Position numbers and translations under genes: made by a program. This document shows positions 1 to 12,951 of a stretch of DNA of 64,000 bases, one piece after another. The notes under the pieces were generated by a model. The model was given only the letters and a program-made list of their open reading frames with translations, ran no database searches and had not been told where the DNA came from. The first letter of the stretch is position 1, and every line of letters begins with the position of its first letter. The DNA comes from Apostichopus japonicus (taxonomy: Eukaryota; Echinodermata; Holothuroidea; Aspidochirotida; Stichopodidae), in NCBI RefSeq assembly GCF_037975245.1, contig NC_092565.1, forward strand, positions 3,485,499 to 3,549,498, read 5' to 3'.

Positions 1-67
1 GTTATTACCCTTCCATATTGGTTATAATTATTGGGGAAGTCGTTACAATAATATCAGTTTAACCATT

Positions 68-231
68 GAAAAACACATTGCAAATTATTATTCTTTCCGT
101 AGGTGCCCGAAAAATTCTTAGCATATTGCCCGAATTTTCACCCCCAAAAAAATGAAAAACACATTGCAAGTTATTCTTCTTTCAGTAGGTGCCCGAAAAA
201 TTCTCAGCATATTGCCCGAATTTTCACCAAA
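68..231. repeat. 86-bp unit in two tandem copies
   Basis: A unit beginning gaaaaacacattgcaa and ending near attgcccgaattttcacc occurs at 68-153 and again at 154-231 with few mismatches. It is followed by a C-rich stretch and ggcctcctatgcctatg. The whole 45-305 segment looks like the end of a dispersed repeat family. Short open frames across it follow from the repeat and are not taken as genes. Confidence 0.75.
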
Positions 232-305
232 AATTTTGGTTGGGGGGGCTGCAGCCCCCCCCCCAGCCCCCCCGGCCTCCTATGCCTATGTTCTGCCTTC
301 AAGTA

Positions 306-2430
306 AGTTTTGTAATCTGAAGAATAGTGAATCTTTGAATAAAAAGCTGTAACTTGGTGTCCTATTTTTTATTTTATTTTTTCCATTTTTTTTGTTTCAA
401 TGGATACCATTCCATAAAACTTACCAGCTCCATGTTTTAACCAAGTTTGTTACAAACAAAATAATGACGGTTAATTCCCCCGCTTTAAATTCATCTAGAT
501 GGGATTCATTATTTTCTTTCGATTAATGTGACATCATGATCAAGGGTACAATGTTATGTTCACAGAACAAATCAAATAACCTTTTAGGCCCTATAATTCC
601 CAATTTACCACAGCCAATCACTCTCTGTTCTGCAAATGTCAAATATGCAAACAAATTAAACCTTATCACATACAGCATACAGGCATGTTCTCTTTATTAT
701 TACAGAACTGTTATACCAGAGGGTTACCCGCAGAGCCTGGAAAATAAGAAAACCCTAGCAGGGTAGCTAGAGAAAGCATCACCTGAGAAAATCAGCCCAA
801 AACTTGCTGAGTGTTCAGTGTTGAAGATCCAGGCCAATGGAAATAGATCAATCTTTTACTAATTAATAAAAACAATAAACAGCCTGTTAATAAACTGACA
901 TTTGTTCCATGCAGTGTTACTACTCTCCCTGTATGTACAGCGTGTTACAGTGACAGGCTATATACTCTCATAATGCAGGTGTTTAATTGTTTGTACATAT
1001 AGAACCATCTCTATTACAGCCTATAAAACAACCAGACTGACAAGTGTGAGTGAAATCATGCATTAAATGCACTTAATTGTACTACAATGGATGCTCATAC
1101 GACTATTAAATGTACTGTAAATTTGACACAAGTGTCCCTATACCACAGTTTCCATGTTCGGTATATGTGGCATTTTTCAGTTCCAAATATGGTGGGAAAT
1201 TTGGAGTTGTACATGGCAAGCGTTGGCATATATACTCAGCAATACAATTAATTTGGTATTAAATGAAAATTTGGTAGCTGACGAGAATACACAAAAATAT
1301 ACATTACAAATATCTAATGGATTTCAGTAAAAGCATACCATTCACAAGTGGGCATGGGTGGGGGGGGGGTTGAGGAGGAGGAAGGGTTACTTCTAAGGGA
1401 AGATCCAATGTTCATTTGGCTTTCAACACTACTACATCATGCAAATCGATCACCCTTAACAACTAGTCAGTAGAAGTCAAATAGTTATGTACCTTTCTGT
1501 CTACTTTTTGTTTTTTCTATTTTGGCAGAGTAAATTTCATTTGGTGGGACACAGAACATGTGGGAAGGGAGCACAACCTATCCCCCCCCCCCCATTTCAC
1601 TGGTGACACCAATGATTGTAATATCCTGTTCCAATTAAAAACATCAAGTCAATGATTCTACAGTACCAATTAACTTCTGACTTTTACCAGCTATCATAAA
1701 AAATATTATTAACTGCTAGAAGGAAGTATTTGTAATAAACCAATATATGCCAATTAACCAGTACATTGTCAGCATATATGCCTGCACTAAGTGTATAGCA
1801 AAATTTGCAATATCCTAAAATATTTTATATCATGTGTGTATACTTCAAATACATCAGACACAAATTTGCATATTTTGCTTTGTGATTACAGACTCATTAC
1901 AACAATCAAACACAATCTTAGTATGTGTTGGAACATTATGTTTGTTACTTTAATATAGATCTTCTACATACAATGTTATCACCAGAGAACAGCTCTCCCT
2001 GGTATCAATACCAATGGAGTACTGTAATATGTGACAGTTAGGCCTGTGCTGGATACTAGCAGCACTATCAATCCTCTTTGGATGTTGCTTTGAATTTCAA
2101 GTGCTATATAAATAGATTGATATAACGTTTGAGTAATAATCCTCAGAGACATGTGACATTTTATAATGACAGGGCCTGGATTAGTTTTACATCATCTGAA
2201 GTGAACACCTTCACTGATTACATGGTGTTAAAGGGTAACCTGCTTGTTAACCACCATAATCTATCCCGTCCCCTTTCCCCCAGCTTGCTAATTTAAACGT
2301 GCTGCTTGGTGAAGATTTTATCCCTACACAACTTTCAAAGAGTGGCGTCATACGTCGTAGAACGCACAATTATTTGCCAATAATGCTGAGCAATGTTTGA
2401 GATCGAGACAAACACATAAATTGCAGCTGT
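306..2430. other. Non-coding stretch, no gene seen
   Basis: AT-rich DNA with short poly-G/poly-C runs near 1361 and 1583. No long or homologous reading frame was found. It may be intron of the minus-strand gene whose candidate first exon lies just to the right. Confidence 0.5.
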
Positions 2431-2439
2431 ACAACTTAC

Positions 2440-2476
2440 CTGGAGAAAGAAATATTGGCTTTATCTTCACAACCAT
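2440..2476 (-). CDS. Candidate first coding exon of an unknown minus-strand gene
   Basis: On the minus strand an ATG at 2476 opens MVVKIKPIFLSP and then meets a strong donor, CCAG|GTAAGT, with the intron starting at 2439. The exon contributes 12 codons plus one base (phase 1). An in-frame TAA lies upstream of the ATG, so the ATG would be the true start behind a 5' UTR of about 100 bases. The body of the gene would lie left of base 1. No domain can be recognised in so short a peptide. The donor has the same phase as the candidate exon at 16.55 kb, so the two may be alternative starts of one gene. This is inferred from splice signal and frame only, and could be chance. Confidence 0.3.
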
Positions 2477-2599
2477 TGTTAACCTCCGATTTCGATACAA
2501 AAATTATAATTCCAATAAAAATCCGAATCTCAAACGAGATCAGCACACGGAAGTCTCGAGATCTCCAATGCTTTTACTGCTTTTAATTTGAAAATTCTT

Positions 2600-4400
2600 G
2601 CAAAATGCGGGGTAAATAACAGGTAACACTTGGTCAACACACAGCAAAATCTAACAGGTCCGTTTTGTATTATTGTGTGATCTGCCGCTAGTCACTGACT
2701 TAAAAGACTTCAGACTTGAGTCCAAAGGTTGATAGATGGTTGTATACAACAACATCAGGACATGTATACTGGCAAACTTCAGAAAACAAATAAATGAAAG
2801 ATAATCGATTCCTTTTTATAACCAGGAGGAGGTAGCTACAGGCCAAAATTTAGTTTCAAAATGTGAACTACCGTTAAAACTCGCTGTTTACACAATAAAA
2901 TCCAACGTTGCTTTGCTGAATAGTTTTAAAGATTGGAGTTTAGTAAAAACCAAGCCAGCAATGTCCTGCTGTTTGAATTCTTCGCCGGATTTAACCTTAG
3001 TGGGTTACTCAACCGAAACGTCACCAATGCTGGCAGGAGAATGCCAATTTGAGATTTTGAAATGAGTCCCTAAATGGTACTTTAAAGACCCTGGCAACCA
3101 CATATCAGCTATTGTGTGTGGCAACCCTGAAAACAGCTATGTTCATTTCGGCTCTTTTTGTCATGGGTATAGCATGAATTTACTGGCAAGTATTGTCAAA
3201 TTTGTTGAGATATATGGAAGGTAGACCAGAGAAGAATGAATTATTTGTTATTTACTTTGACTTGACAAACTGTTTACTTCTCAAACAGACCTCTTTTGTA
3301 TTTACCTTTCTATTTGAATGCAATTCTTGGCATACTTTATGGTGTTGGTAATTCCAGTAACTTTTCAGTTTTTATGACCACTAGTGCTTGGAATGTGAGC
3401 TATGCAGCCAGCTAATATTGGAATCAAAATATAAGTGAATTTTGTGGCAGAAAATGAGACCAGAAAGAATGTATATAACCAGCCAGGCTGTTAATTATTT
3501 CATTTGATGCAAAAGATAAGACTTGTTTACACATCAGACCAAACATGACTAATTTGTTTTTCTGCAGAAGAATTCAATCTGTCTTGGTACTTCCATCTCC
3601 TAAACATGTCATGTTTCCAATTAAGTGCATCGTTTCTGCTAGATCATTCAGATCATACATACATACATACATACATACATACACACATACATACACACAT
3701 ACATGCAGTTTAAAGCAGCCTTCCAACTGTCAGGGTCTTGATTTATATACAATGATTATCCTTTACTACTAAAATCCAACCACAATGGAATGCATTGTAC
3801 AGCTTGAATTGACTATTCCTGTAACATTTCAAATAGAAAATGCCAATTTAATTCACTTTTGAGCTTTTCCAACTTGCTTGTTTCATCGATCGCTTTCAAA
3901 ATATATGCTATACCAAAGTGTCTGGGCTATGAAATTGTAATAGCATAAATTGAATCAGCGCTACATTCATACTTGGAAGTAATTTGGTAAAAAATTTGCA
4001 AAACAATGCTGAAAGTTGGTTTAAGGATGCATTTGCATTGCCTTTAATTGAGGAGGTACCATATTCCATTTAAAGGAAAGGGGGAAAAACCCAATTATCT
4101 GGAAACATTTATCTGTCACTAAATGGGGGCTCTCACTGGCCACAATACTAAATCAAAGGGGGGGGGGGGGGGGTCATATTGGTCCTATCTTAGTTTTGCT
4201 AAATGACAAGCTGTAATCTATGACAGCAGATCCTAGATTAACCATGAGTTAATCACTACATATGGTAGTATACACAATTTTGTTTGTAACAATTCAAATT
4301 AAGTGGAGATCTATTGAAGTTTTAAGTCAAGCTAACTGCTTTTGAGCACCTTAACTTTTTTGTTTCCTAAGGCATTTTAATTGGGGCGAAAATGCTTAAG
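2600..4400. other. Non-coding stretch with an (ATAC)n microsatellite
   Basis: No supported gene. A tetranucleotide array of atac with acac variants lies at about 3650-3706, and a 14-base G run near 4158. The DNA is otherwise unremarkable and AT-rich. Confidence 0.5.
3650..3706. repeat. (ATAC)n microsatellite
   Basis: About a dozen atac/acac units in a row, seen directly. Confidence 0.95.
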
Positions 4401-4407
4401 TGGAACA

Positions 4408-4875
4408 ATGAACCAGTCAATCAGCGCTTCAGTAAGCAAGTTCAATGATCCAACACGTTCCCAGCTTGTGAATGCTTTCACACAATCTTTCTACTTTAAT
4501 GCAGAGATAGGTAAACAGTATAGACCATGCACATTTAGAACCGATATGACAGCGCCCTCTATTAAAACGCTGGAGAATCCCATTGGTCAATTTATTGATG
4601 GTCTACATATAACCACAACTATTTCTGTGTCTGTTTGTTTATTACAATTGTTACTATTGTCATGATAATCTTTTCTCTCTCTAGTCTCTAGCCCTCGTCT
4701 CAGCCCAAGCTTGCATCAAATGACTGAATCGAGTTACAGAAATATGAACAGCGTGATTCATCTGGCTCAGGGTACACATGTGCCTTACAGTACATACATC
4801 TTCATGCTATGTCAGTCTGACCCCTCGGATTCCGAAGAGCCTTTTTACATTCTTGTGAACACCTACTTCACATAA
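4408..4875 (+). CDS. Candidate two-exon gene for an unknown 97-residue protein
   Basis: Exon 1 (4408-4510) starts at an ATG, reads MNQSISASVSKFNDPTRS and ends at the donor GATAG|GTAAACAG in phase 1. The intron is 174 bases and ends in an excellent pyrimidine tract and acceptor, ttttctctctctag. Exon 2 (4685-4875) keeps the frame for 62 codons to a TAA and includes MTESSYRNMNSVIHLAQG and the C-terminus FYILVNTYFT. The predicted protein is 97 residues, soluble, with no signal peptide or membrane segment. An in-frame TAA lies upstream of the ATG (4378-4380), so either this is the first coding exon or the exon begins at the acceptor-like cctaag upstream. I do not recognise a family. The support is splice signals plus uninterrupted frame; a chance arrangement is possible. 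Confidence 0.35.
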
Positions 4876-5041
4876 GAACCCACCACTTCAACAACAGGTC
4901 TTAATTACATGCAGACTCATAAAGCAGCACTTGTTAAATTTTACAACTTATTCCGAAGTCATCCTCACAAAGCTGTTCTTAACTTAATATTAAAAAAAAA
5001 CTTAAATGAAGGGCTTTATATACCTAAGACAATGATCACGC

Positions 5042-5094
<53 letters not shown>

Positions 5095-8000
5095 TCCTCA
5101 CCCAATCTCAACTTATCATTTAGTATTGATATAAAACTGAAGAAGCTAAATCAGTATTTTTAAACCCTTCATCTCATGCCCTGCATACTTTTCATTCAGT
5201 TGCAATACAGTTTACACAGAAGCTCGAGGTCAGATGTTAGTCGGTATATATAGCATCTTGACACATAATTACAAGGTCAATTGCTGGAGTAGTGAGTGGG
5301 GGGGGGGAGTTTCTTTCAGGCAATCTTGACTTCTTAATCAAACTAACACAGTCTCCATAAAACAATGCACCATCATGATCCAACTGCATATTCCTTAATT
5401 CCTCGAGCAATCCTCCTGAACTTTGGCAATGATAGCAGGATTTAATTATGGAGGTTGAAGTACTTTCAATATTAACAAGCCATGAATTCAAAATAATCAA
5501 CAATTAGAAAGAATTCCCTGAAGAGTTCTCAGCTTTTCTTAAATGTTTTTATCTTCGTCCTAGGATGAAAAATGCCAAGAACGCTTATTTTAATTGGATG
5601 AATGCCAAAGTTGGCTTCATGGGGAATCATTGGAACTTACGATATAACACACACCTCATAGAACTGACGAAGTAAAGATAGCGGCTCCAGGAGTATGATT
5701 ATAGGCTGTACCATTTTTTATTTTTGTTTTGTTTAATAACCCTTTTTTCTGTCAGAGAGGAACCAATGGAAGAAGCACACCCAACAGTCCCTTTAATGTA
5801 ACAAAGAGAGACCTTCATTTCAAATTTGACAATTCTGCGTGACAAACACACCTGTTGAGTTTGTCACAGACTTTCAAACCAAATTATTGCAACACCGTAC
5901 ATGAGAGACAGCACACGCAATAACAGCACCCACTGAATCACTCAAACGCCCACTGTGCAGTTGATACAGTACAGTCTTACATAAAAATAATCCAAACACT
6001 GGGAATTTGCAATTAATATGTTAATGTACATAAATGTCAACCTGCATAAAGTTAACGAAATCGTTGAATATAACTGGCAATGAACAAAATCACTTAATTG
6101 CACTCATAAGCACTATATGACACATTAGCAAAGACTATAAAGTAGCTTAATGCATGTATCACAGGAGAGCAATGAAATCATATTTACACTTCAAACACAT
6201 TCTGGAATTATTTTGTTCATGGGGATTTTAAATTATTTGACCTCTCCTATTCTTAAATATTTGACCTCCATAAGAAAAGAAATTTAAGGGTTCTTTATAC
6301 ACAAAGGTGAATCAATATACACCTGGTAACATGTGCCATCTGAAATACATCCAATCTATTTATTAATTTTCGAGTTGTGTTATCCTAAGCTTTCAAACAC
6401 TGATCCTTGCTGACCTCAAAGTGACCTTTACGTCCCTCAGAAAATGAGGTACACACTAAGGTAGATCCACATGCCACATATGAAGTTCTACTAAACTTTC
6501 CTTGTGGAGTTCACATGTTAACAAGGTTTGACTTCTGATGACCTAAGATGACCTTTGTTTGACCTTTTATCACTTTTCAGAAAGTAATAGATTTCTTGCA
6601 CATGCGAATTTGATTGTACTTCACAAAAAATTCCATGTTTTGAGTTACCATGGTTACAAGCAGAAAAACATAATCACAGCTGCACAGCTTACATAATATG
6701 CCATTACCACCGTTTAGAATCCTTGTGTAATTGACAAGGAATCAAATGCCTAGATGTATGAGAAAAGCAAATTAATGTGGGAAATGTCATCATGTGACAT
6801 GCTACTTATAGTTTAATATGCCCAAATGTTGAGACAATACATCAACATTAAATGTTAATGTTACCATACTGCTTACTTTTGCCTGTAACAACTCCTTATC
6901 TTTAAAGAAGAAACTTCATGTACAGGTAATGAAAGCATGCATACAAAATTAGAGAGAATTTTTCTACCATAAATTGTCAACAAAGGAATTATCATTTTGG
7001 CCTATATACATACAGATGCATTCATTAACTAGTGTATTGAATAGTTTTTTAACATAGATGCAACAAACTTGCTCTCCCTATTAACCTATTTCATCCTCTC
7101 CATTGGTTTTCTCTTACGTAAAGAGGGATATGACAGGCCCATTGCCAATAGCCTCCTCTGCCTTTCATTGCACGATTCCCTATGCTTCGCACTCCAAAAT
7201 TGCACACTGCAGTGACACACACACAAAAACACCCAAAAAAAATACATCTCTCTCTGACAACCCACTTCCACTGCTATAATAAATTTGGTTTCTTCTATAT
7301 TTTACTTGATTAACTTGTACTAAAATTGCAAACTGAAATATTGTTAACAAAAACACTCATGGAATAATCAATTTCCTATGCTGATCACATAATGTTCAAG
7401 CCTAACAATGAATGCTGTTTACACTGATGTGGACATTAAAATATACAAATCCACTTTAAATTTATCTCCTATTGCTTTCCATCCCACTGCACTCAATAGG
7501 AGTGATTAGGCATAGCTGACCTAGTTAGATTTCTATTTTTAAGGAATCCATCAAAACCCCCAACATAAACAGCAGCAAACTGTGTAAAACAACATAAGAT
7601 GTGTGTATTCAAAGGAAGAGTTTTATTGATCATAATATGAGGGGGGGATTAAGTGTACAGCAGGCAAAGGCCATGATCTATTGAAAAGGATCTATACAGG
7701 TGCACTGAGGCATTACGGAACCCTTTCAGGTTAATGTCTTTATACATCTGTGATTACTGTTATTATGTCCATTGACTATGCTCAGGGTTGCCCCCTGGTC
7801 ATGTCCCCTTGAGAATATTCTGAGAGTTGATGATTTTATTCAATAGAGTGTTGCTTTTGGAGCAAACTGATGTAGGTTATTTTTTTAAGGAAGAATATAT
7901 AGAATCCAGTCTGAAATAAAACTTCTATGACATAGTTATTATGATTAAGTTACAAATTTATCCTAAATTACCAAACATGATGAAAATGATAATCAGAGGC

Positions 8001-10080
8001 AGCCAATTTGACCGAGGCGAGAGCAACACTGTGTCAGGTTCTTGTTCCTGTGTGGTCTAGCCGCTGTGTAAAGGGAACTAGTTCTTACTTGGTAAAATCC
8101 GTTGTTATACACTTAATGAAGTGGAACACAGTAGGCATTCTGTGTGTCCTTCCTTCTAGTATACTTTCATCATCAAAACACATGCATACTCTGAATGTTA
8201 TGCTTCAACCTTTTTGTGTGTGTTTTTAGCTGCATTATATAAATCTTGAAATTGGGAATTTAAATAGCCAATTAAAGTTATAATGTTTATTTACTACAGC
8301 ATTAACACCCTCTATGGGATATGAGTGTTGGTAAGGAAATATTGAGTTCACCCAAACATGTATGCATGTTGGGACAGTTGTTCCTATCAGCCAGCTCAGG
8401 TACATAGATGTCCCACTTCAAAGCTCACTGTTACTGACAGTTTGAGCTGTATGAATATCAAGTTTCTATCAGATAAAGGTTAGGAATCCAATATCTACTG
8501 TAGTTAGTAAGGACTTTAAGTAGTGTACACATTAGTACAACATGCACATAAATCAATCTATAGATTATTCTTGATTAATCAATAACAATGTTTCTTTCAA
8601 TTCTCATTGACCGTAGTTCACAGAACAGCTGAGCACCATAAAACAAAGCAATTTTGGCAGAGTACTTATGACCTGCTGACCACTGTATCAACTTGCACAG
8701 GGCTCTAGTACTACTTGTCAATGCCTTTCTTTGGTCACTATAACTGTGCAGATATGATATAGCAAACTGTTTGCATTGAAGTTATTCTCTTTGCATTTCA
8801 CTATAAATACTATACCAACCCTTTCTGAGACTTCCAATTATTTTCTGTCCGCATAAGGTAAAGTAACAATTATTTACTCTGCCTACTGTGTAAATTTGAT
8901 ATATTGACTTTGAATAACTAGAGGATTGCTTTTTCCACACAAGACCCAATCTGTCAGACTTTATCAAACTGTCATCACTGAAAAAAAATAATTTGATTGG
9001 AATTAAGGGGATGGACAGAAGAAAAAAGTTTCTGAGAACTAAAGGACAGCTCATTATCATCTGCTGCAAAGGATTTACTGGCCCACAAGTGAAGAAAATA
9101 TGATTTTGAGTTTGAAACAAACGGTACGTTTTCATCCAAGAATTAGTAGGTTGAACTCTCAGGTCTATGCTTACTGACTTTCTCACATTTACACAAGTTT
9201 GTTATTTGTCTATAGCATATATATCTCCACACCAAAACAAACACTATCAATGCAACTATTTAATCAAATACCTTAATTCAGTCACTGGACATATACAGGA
9301 TTTGCTTTATGATTCTCCACCTCTCCAATATTTCTTAAAATGGCATTCCAGAAATATTTCCAGCAAAATACATCGCAATAAAATTAGGAAATGAAGGCAG
9401 CTTTATCTGCATGAAAAGCTGAAAACAATACCATCATTTTTGCTAAAACTGTCATCACTTTCAATCAAAGAAAAGTATATATACAACCCCTTCCTCCCCG
9501 CATATGCATGTTACAGACACCAGGGCCGGGTGAAAACTGAACGATCTCATCTAGCTCTCTCGTAAACTACGTGTCTGGCACTAAGGATGAGAAAGAATTG
9601 GAATACACCAACCAACCTTAGATTGCCCCCCCCCCAACAAAAAAAAATAAGCACTTAAGTCAATGCAGCTTTTCACAGATACTATGCTTAACTATATGTC
9701 GACCTAAATTGTTCTTTTTGCAGATGACATAAACAAAATTGCGTATCAGAAGGATATCGTCAGTAAATTCCATAAGTCAAGATTCAGTTGAATCAGGAAT
9801 AATAACATCGGTTTATGCCATACATATGACAATTATCGCACTTGTAATGATGTCAATTATATATACCTACATACCACTGTTATCATTCAGATAATGATCA
9901 AAAAGAATAAGTTTTGAAGTATAATTTAGGGCTATAAAATATGGAACCAATTCATTGATACATCAAAATCTTTGATTCAAAAAGTCTCCCACCGCTGTGT
10001 AACCTTACGTTGAACTTGGTATGCACTGTACAATACTTCTCCAGCATAGCCAAGTCCAATACTCTAATCAGGATCTATAT
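4876..10080. other. Non-coding stretch, no gene seen
   Basis: AT-rich DNA with a (TA)n tract at 5045-5091 and short purine and pyrimidine runs. Open frames here (for example on the minus strand at 8782-9186) have no recognisable similarity or supporting splice structure. Probably intronic or intergenic. Confidence 0.5.
5045..5091. repeat. (TA)n microsatellite
   Basis: Uninterrupted TA dinucleotides for about 47 bases. Confidence 0.95.
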
Positions 10081-10390
10081 GAGCTGTATATGATCATGAC
10101 GGTACAAAACATACCGATCCAGTCCAAAGAGCTAACAGTACACCGTCAACTATCCAGTATACCCTACCGTGTCTGACAGTGTTACATGAATAACCTTCCC
10201 CCTGATCAAAATAAATGAAATTCCCCTCTGACATTTCTCTCATTATAAAGCGAGATGCAGACCAGATCTGCCAGAGAGATACAGAGGCAGTCAAAAGTTC
10301 TTTACACAGTGTATAGACAGAGGATGATAGTTTGGCAAACTGTGTCAGAGAAGTCATACTGTGCATTAGGCTGAACAGTACATGTCAACT

Positions 10391-10570
10391 GAGAATCTAC
10401 CTTACTGATAGAACCAGTTGTCATCTGAGATTCTACCTTACTGATAGAACCAGTTGTCATCTGAGATTCAACCTTACTGATAGAACCAGTTGTCATCTGA
10501 GATTCGACCTTACTGATAGAACCAGTTGTCATCTGAGATTCAACCTTACTGATAGAACCAGTTGTCATCT
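10391..10570. repeat. 36-bp minisatellite, five copies
   Basis: Five contiguous 36-base units (10391-10426, 10427-10462, 10463-10498, 10499-10534, 10535-10570) with the core ccttactgatagaaccag differ at only a few bases. The unit is 12 codons long, so frames without a stop stay open through the array. The minus strand reads MTTGSISKVESQ repeatedly and the plus strand reads LRFYLTDRTSCH. No splice structure or domain supports translation, so this is annotated as a minisatellite. Confidence 0.95.
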
Positions 10571-12394
10571 CCCTGATAATGGATCATCATCTTTAAAGGC
10601 GGGACTTTATAATATGCACCCAAACTTGCTAGATCTATGTGTTAAATTGACCACAAAGCTGCATGTAAATGACACTGACATGACGCTGTCTGTGCCAGTT
10701 ATGGAAAGATTACTATTTCCAAGCTATTCATAACTAATTTAGTAGTTGGAGAGAACTTTGGTGTTCCAATTTTGCTACAATCAAATTTAGCAGTCTTCCA
10801 ATATATTTGGGTTGGATGCTGCTTAATGTTACACATTGCAGCCCCTTTAAAGATGTATGTACCACACAATTGATTGATGCGCAATGCTGTTAAATAAGGG
10901 TTACGCTAGACCGTTGATTAACCCTGTTCATTCATACACTACCATTTGTGTGGGGGGAAAATCATAAAACAAAACATTTTTGGTTACATATTACCAAAGA
11001 TTTATTAAAGTGATGCCCCGTAATTTTACCGTGCGTTACTCACAGGATTAACCACGGTCAGCTGACCTGAATGGACCAATAGGATTTAGGAATCTTTACT
11101 AAGTATGAATGAAGTAAGGATTAAGCAGAATCAAATACAATGAAGAAGCGTTTTATAAAGGCAAACAGCTCCATATTCATTGTAACTGCACATGTACATT
11201 GTATGTCTTGCATATATACAGCATATTAAAGGCCTGTTGATTACATCCTGGCATTATACGTACATGTTGACATTGAAAAATTGGAACTCTACCTGTAGTA
11301 CATCTTCTGCACCAGCAGTTCAAGTTGAGATTGGGTCCGTGTTTTGTGTTATTTTTATGAAATCTTTCATATTACTTTAAAATTAAAATCTCATCAACAA
11401 CAGACAGTACATTCATTTATTTTGATAATTAGTCAACAAGTCAACTTAATGAACTATAAGTGTAAATTTTTGACACTTTGTCAATTTGGATCAAATATAA
11501 TTTACTATCACTATGAAACGTGTCACAGGGAACAAATATTGCAGATCAAATCAACTTCATTGACTGGAATTTGGGAGCCAACAAAAAACCTGCATGAGAG
11601 GGTGTTCAAGTGCAATCCACAGTAGATTTAGAAAAGGGTTTTGAATTAGCTCAAGAGGCTGCTTTAAATACCTCACTACCAGCCTCAGGCTGAAAGTTGG
11701 TTGTGAAGCACCATCAAATGGACTGCCAATTAACACCAACAAAGCTTTAGTATAAACCCACAGAAAATGATAACGAGATAACAATTCCAGATTACAACGC
11801 CAACACTGCTGGGAGATCTGCTACTCTACTGTACTTAATTCGCTAATATCAAAGTGGTTTCAGCTGAATTACTACTGACAGGACAAGACTTTTCAGGATC
11901 TATTAAGTTAATCATCCTCTAACATATAGGTCATCAACCATTCATTTGTTTAGTTAAAATGTACTTCAAAAAGGAGATTTCCATCAATCGATTCAGTTGA
12001 CAATTAAAATGTGTGAATGAATGTCAATTGGCATTGTTTCCAAGTCCATCAAACACATTTCATTTGCTCATGAAAGATGCTGATACTATTTTCAATCAAA
12101 TACCTAAAAGGCTGAAAATAATCCCACAGAGAGGGTCGGTTGACCCAACCTGAAATAAAAAATAAATAAACCTTTGAGATCTTTCAGCTGATCCTTGGTG
12201 TGAGAATTTCCATTGCTTACACAAGGAACATTCTCCACTTATCTTGTTTGATTATTACAAGTTCTTGACAGAGAGTAAACAAATAGGAGATACCACAGAG
12301 ATGGATCACATTCTTACAAGATGGAGATGATATCAACCATGAGAACACACAAGATGGGGAAATCATTATCCCCTATGGCATACTAAAAAAGAGC
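10571..12394. other. Non-coding stretch, no gene seen
   Basis: AT-rich, without recognised repeats or coding similarity. Confidence 0.45.
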
Positions 12395-12400
12395 AAAATG

Positions 12401-12945
12401 CAGACCCGTTTTTACCGGGAGACTCCCGGCTTTTACCCGAATCTCCCGGCCTCCCGGTTTCATATTCTATTCTCCCGGTTTTTTAATGTTTCATCACTTG
12501 CGACATTTCTGAAAATAGCCAACAATTAGTCCTATGCTAAGTAATTCCCCAAAGTAACGCTGAACAGGAAAGGCTATTCAGTGTAGTTCGCAAGAACAAG
12601 ACAGACAGTCGGTCAAGTCTCAAGCTTGATGGGACTCTATCTAGCATACTAGCCATGAAGTCACAGTACCCAGAGTCCACTGTTCCCTGTTTCAAATGGA
12701 AGCCTACTAAAGAAACCCTGTACATAGGAAGCGAAGCAAGCTGCTGTAAACTACAACAAGAAACACCGATTGGATGATTCTCTCACTGTATTGCATAAGT
12801 AGACTATACTTATTTACAGTAGGAGTATTTATATCATTTTAGTTGAAAATTACCAACCTCCCTATTTTCCCCTTGTTCTCCCTATTTTTTGGCCCTGAAA
12901 AATGTTATTCTCCCTATTTTTGGGTCAAATTGGTTGACAGGTCTG
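12401..12945 (+). mobile_element. 545-bp hAT-like transposon remnant
   Basis: The element begins CAGACC and ends GGTCTG, and is flanked on both sides by AAAATG (12395-12400 and 12946-12951), a plausible target-site duplication. Near each end are clustered short motifs: ctcccgg several times on the left, ctccctattt several times on the right. Inside is the C-terminal end of a hAT-like transposase (see the pseudogene entry). Most of the transposase is absent, so it is a deletion derivative. A 6-bp duplication is shorter than the 8 bp usual for hAT, so the exact ends or superfamily could be wrong. Confidence 0.65.
12562..12777 (+). pseudogene. C-terminal fragment of a hAT-like transposase
   Basis: This open frame of 71 codons ends at TGA and begins EQERLFSVVRKNKTDSR, followed by SSLKLDGTLSSILAMKSQ. 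The pattern ERLFS, basic stretch, R-S-S-L, L-x-x-L-x-x-I/L resembles the hAT dimerisation region at the transposase C-terminus. The tail includes VPCFKWKPTKETL. Upstream in this frame there are stops (TAG, TAA) and no catalytic DDE region exists in the 545-bp element, so it cannot encode an active enzyme. The family call rests on motif memory, not on a search. Confidence 0.6.
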
Positions 12946-12951
12946 AAAATG

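Noticed and set aside
8782-9186. 134-codon minus-strand frame
   Set aside because: No recognisable motif and no splice or promoter support; AT-rich chance frame.
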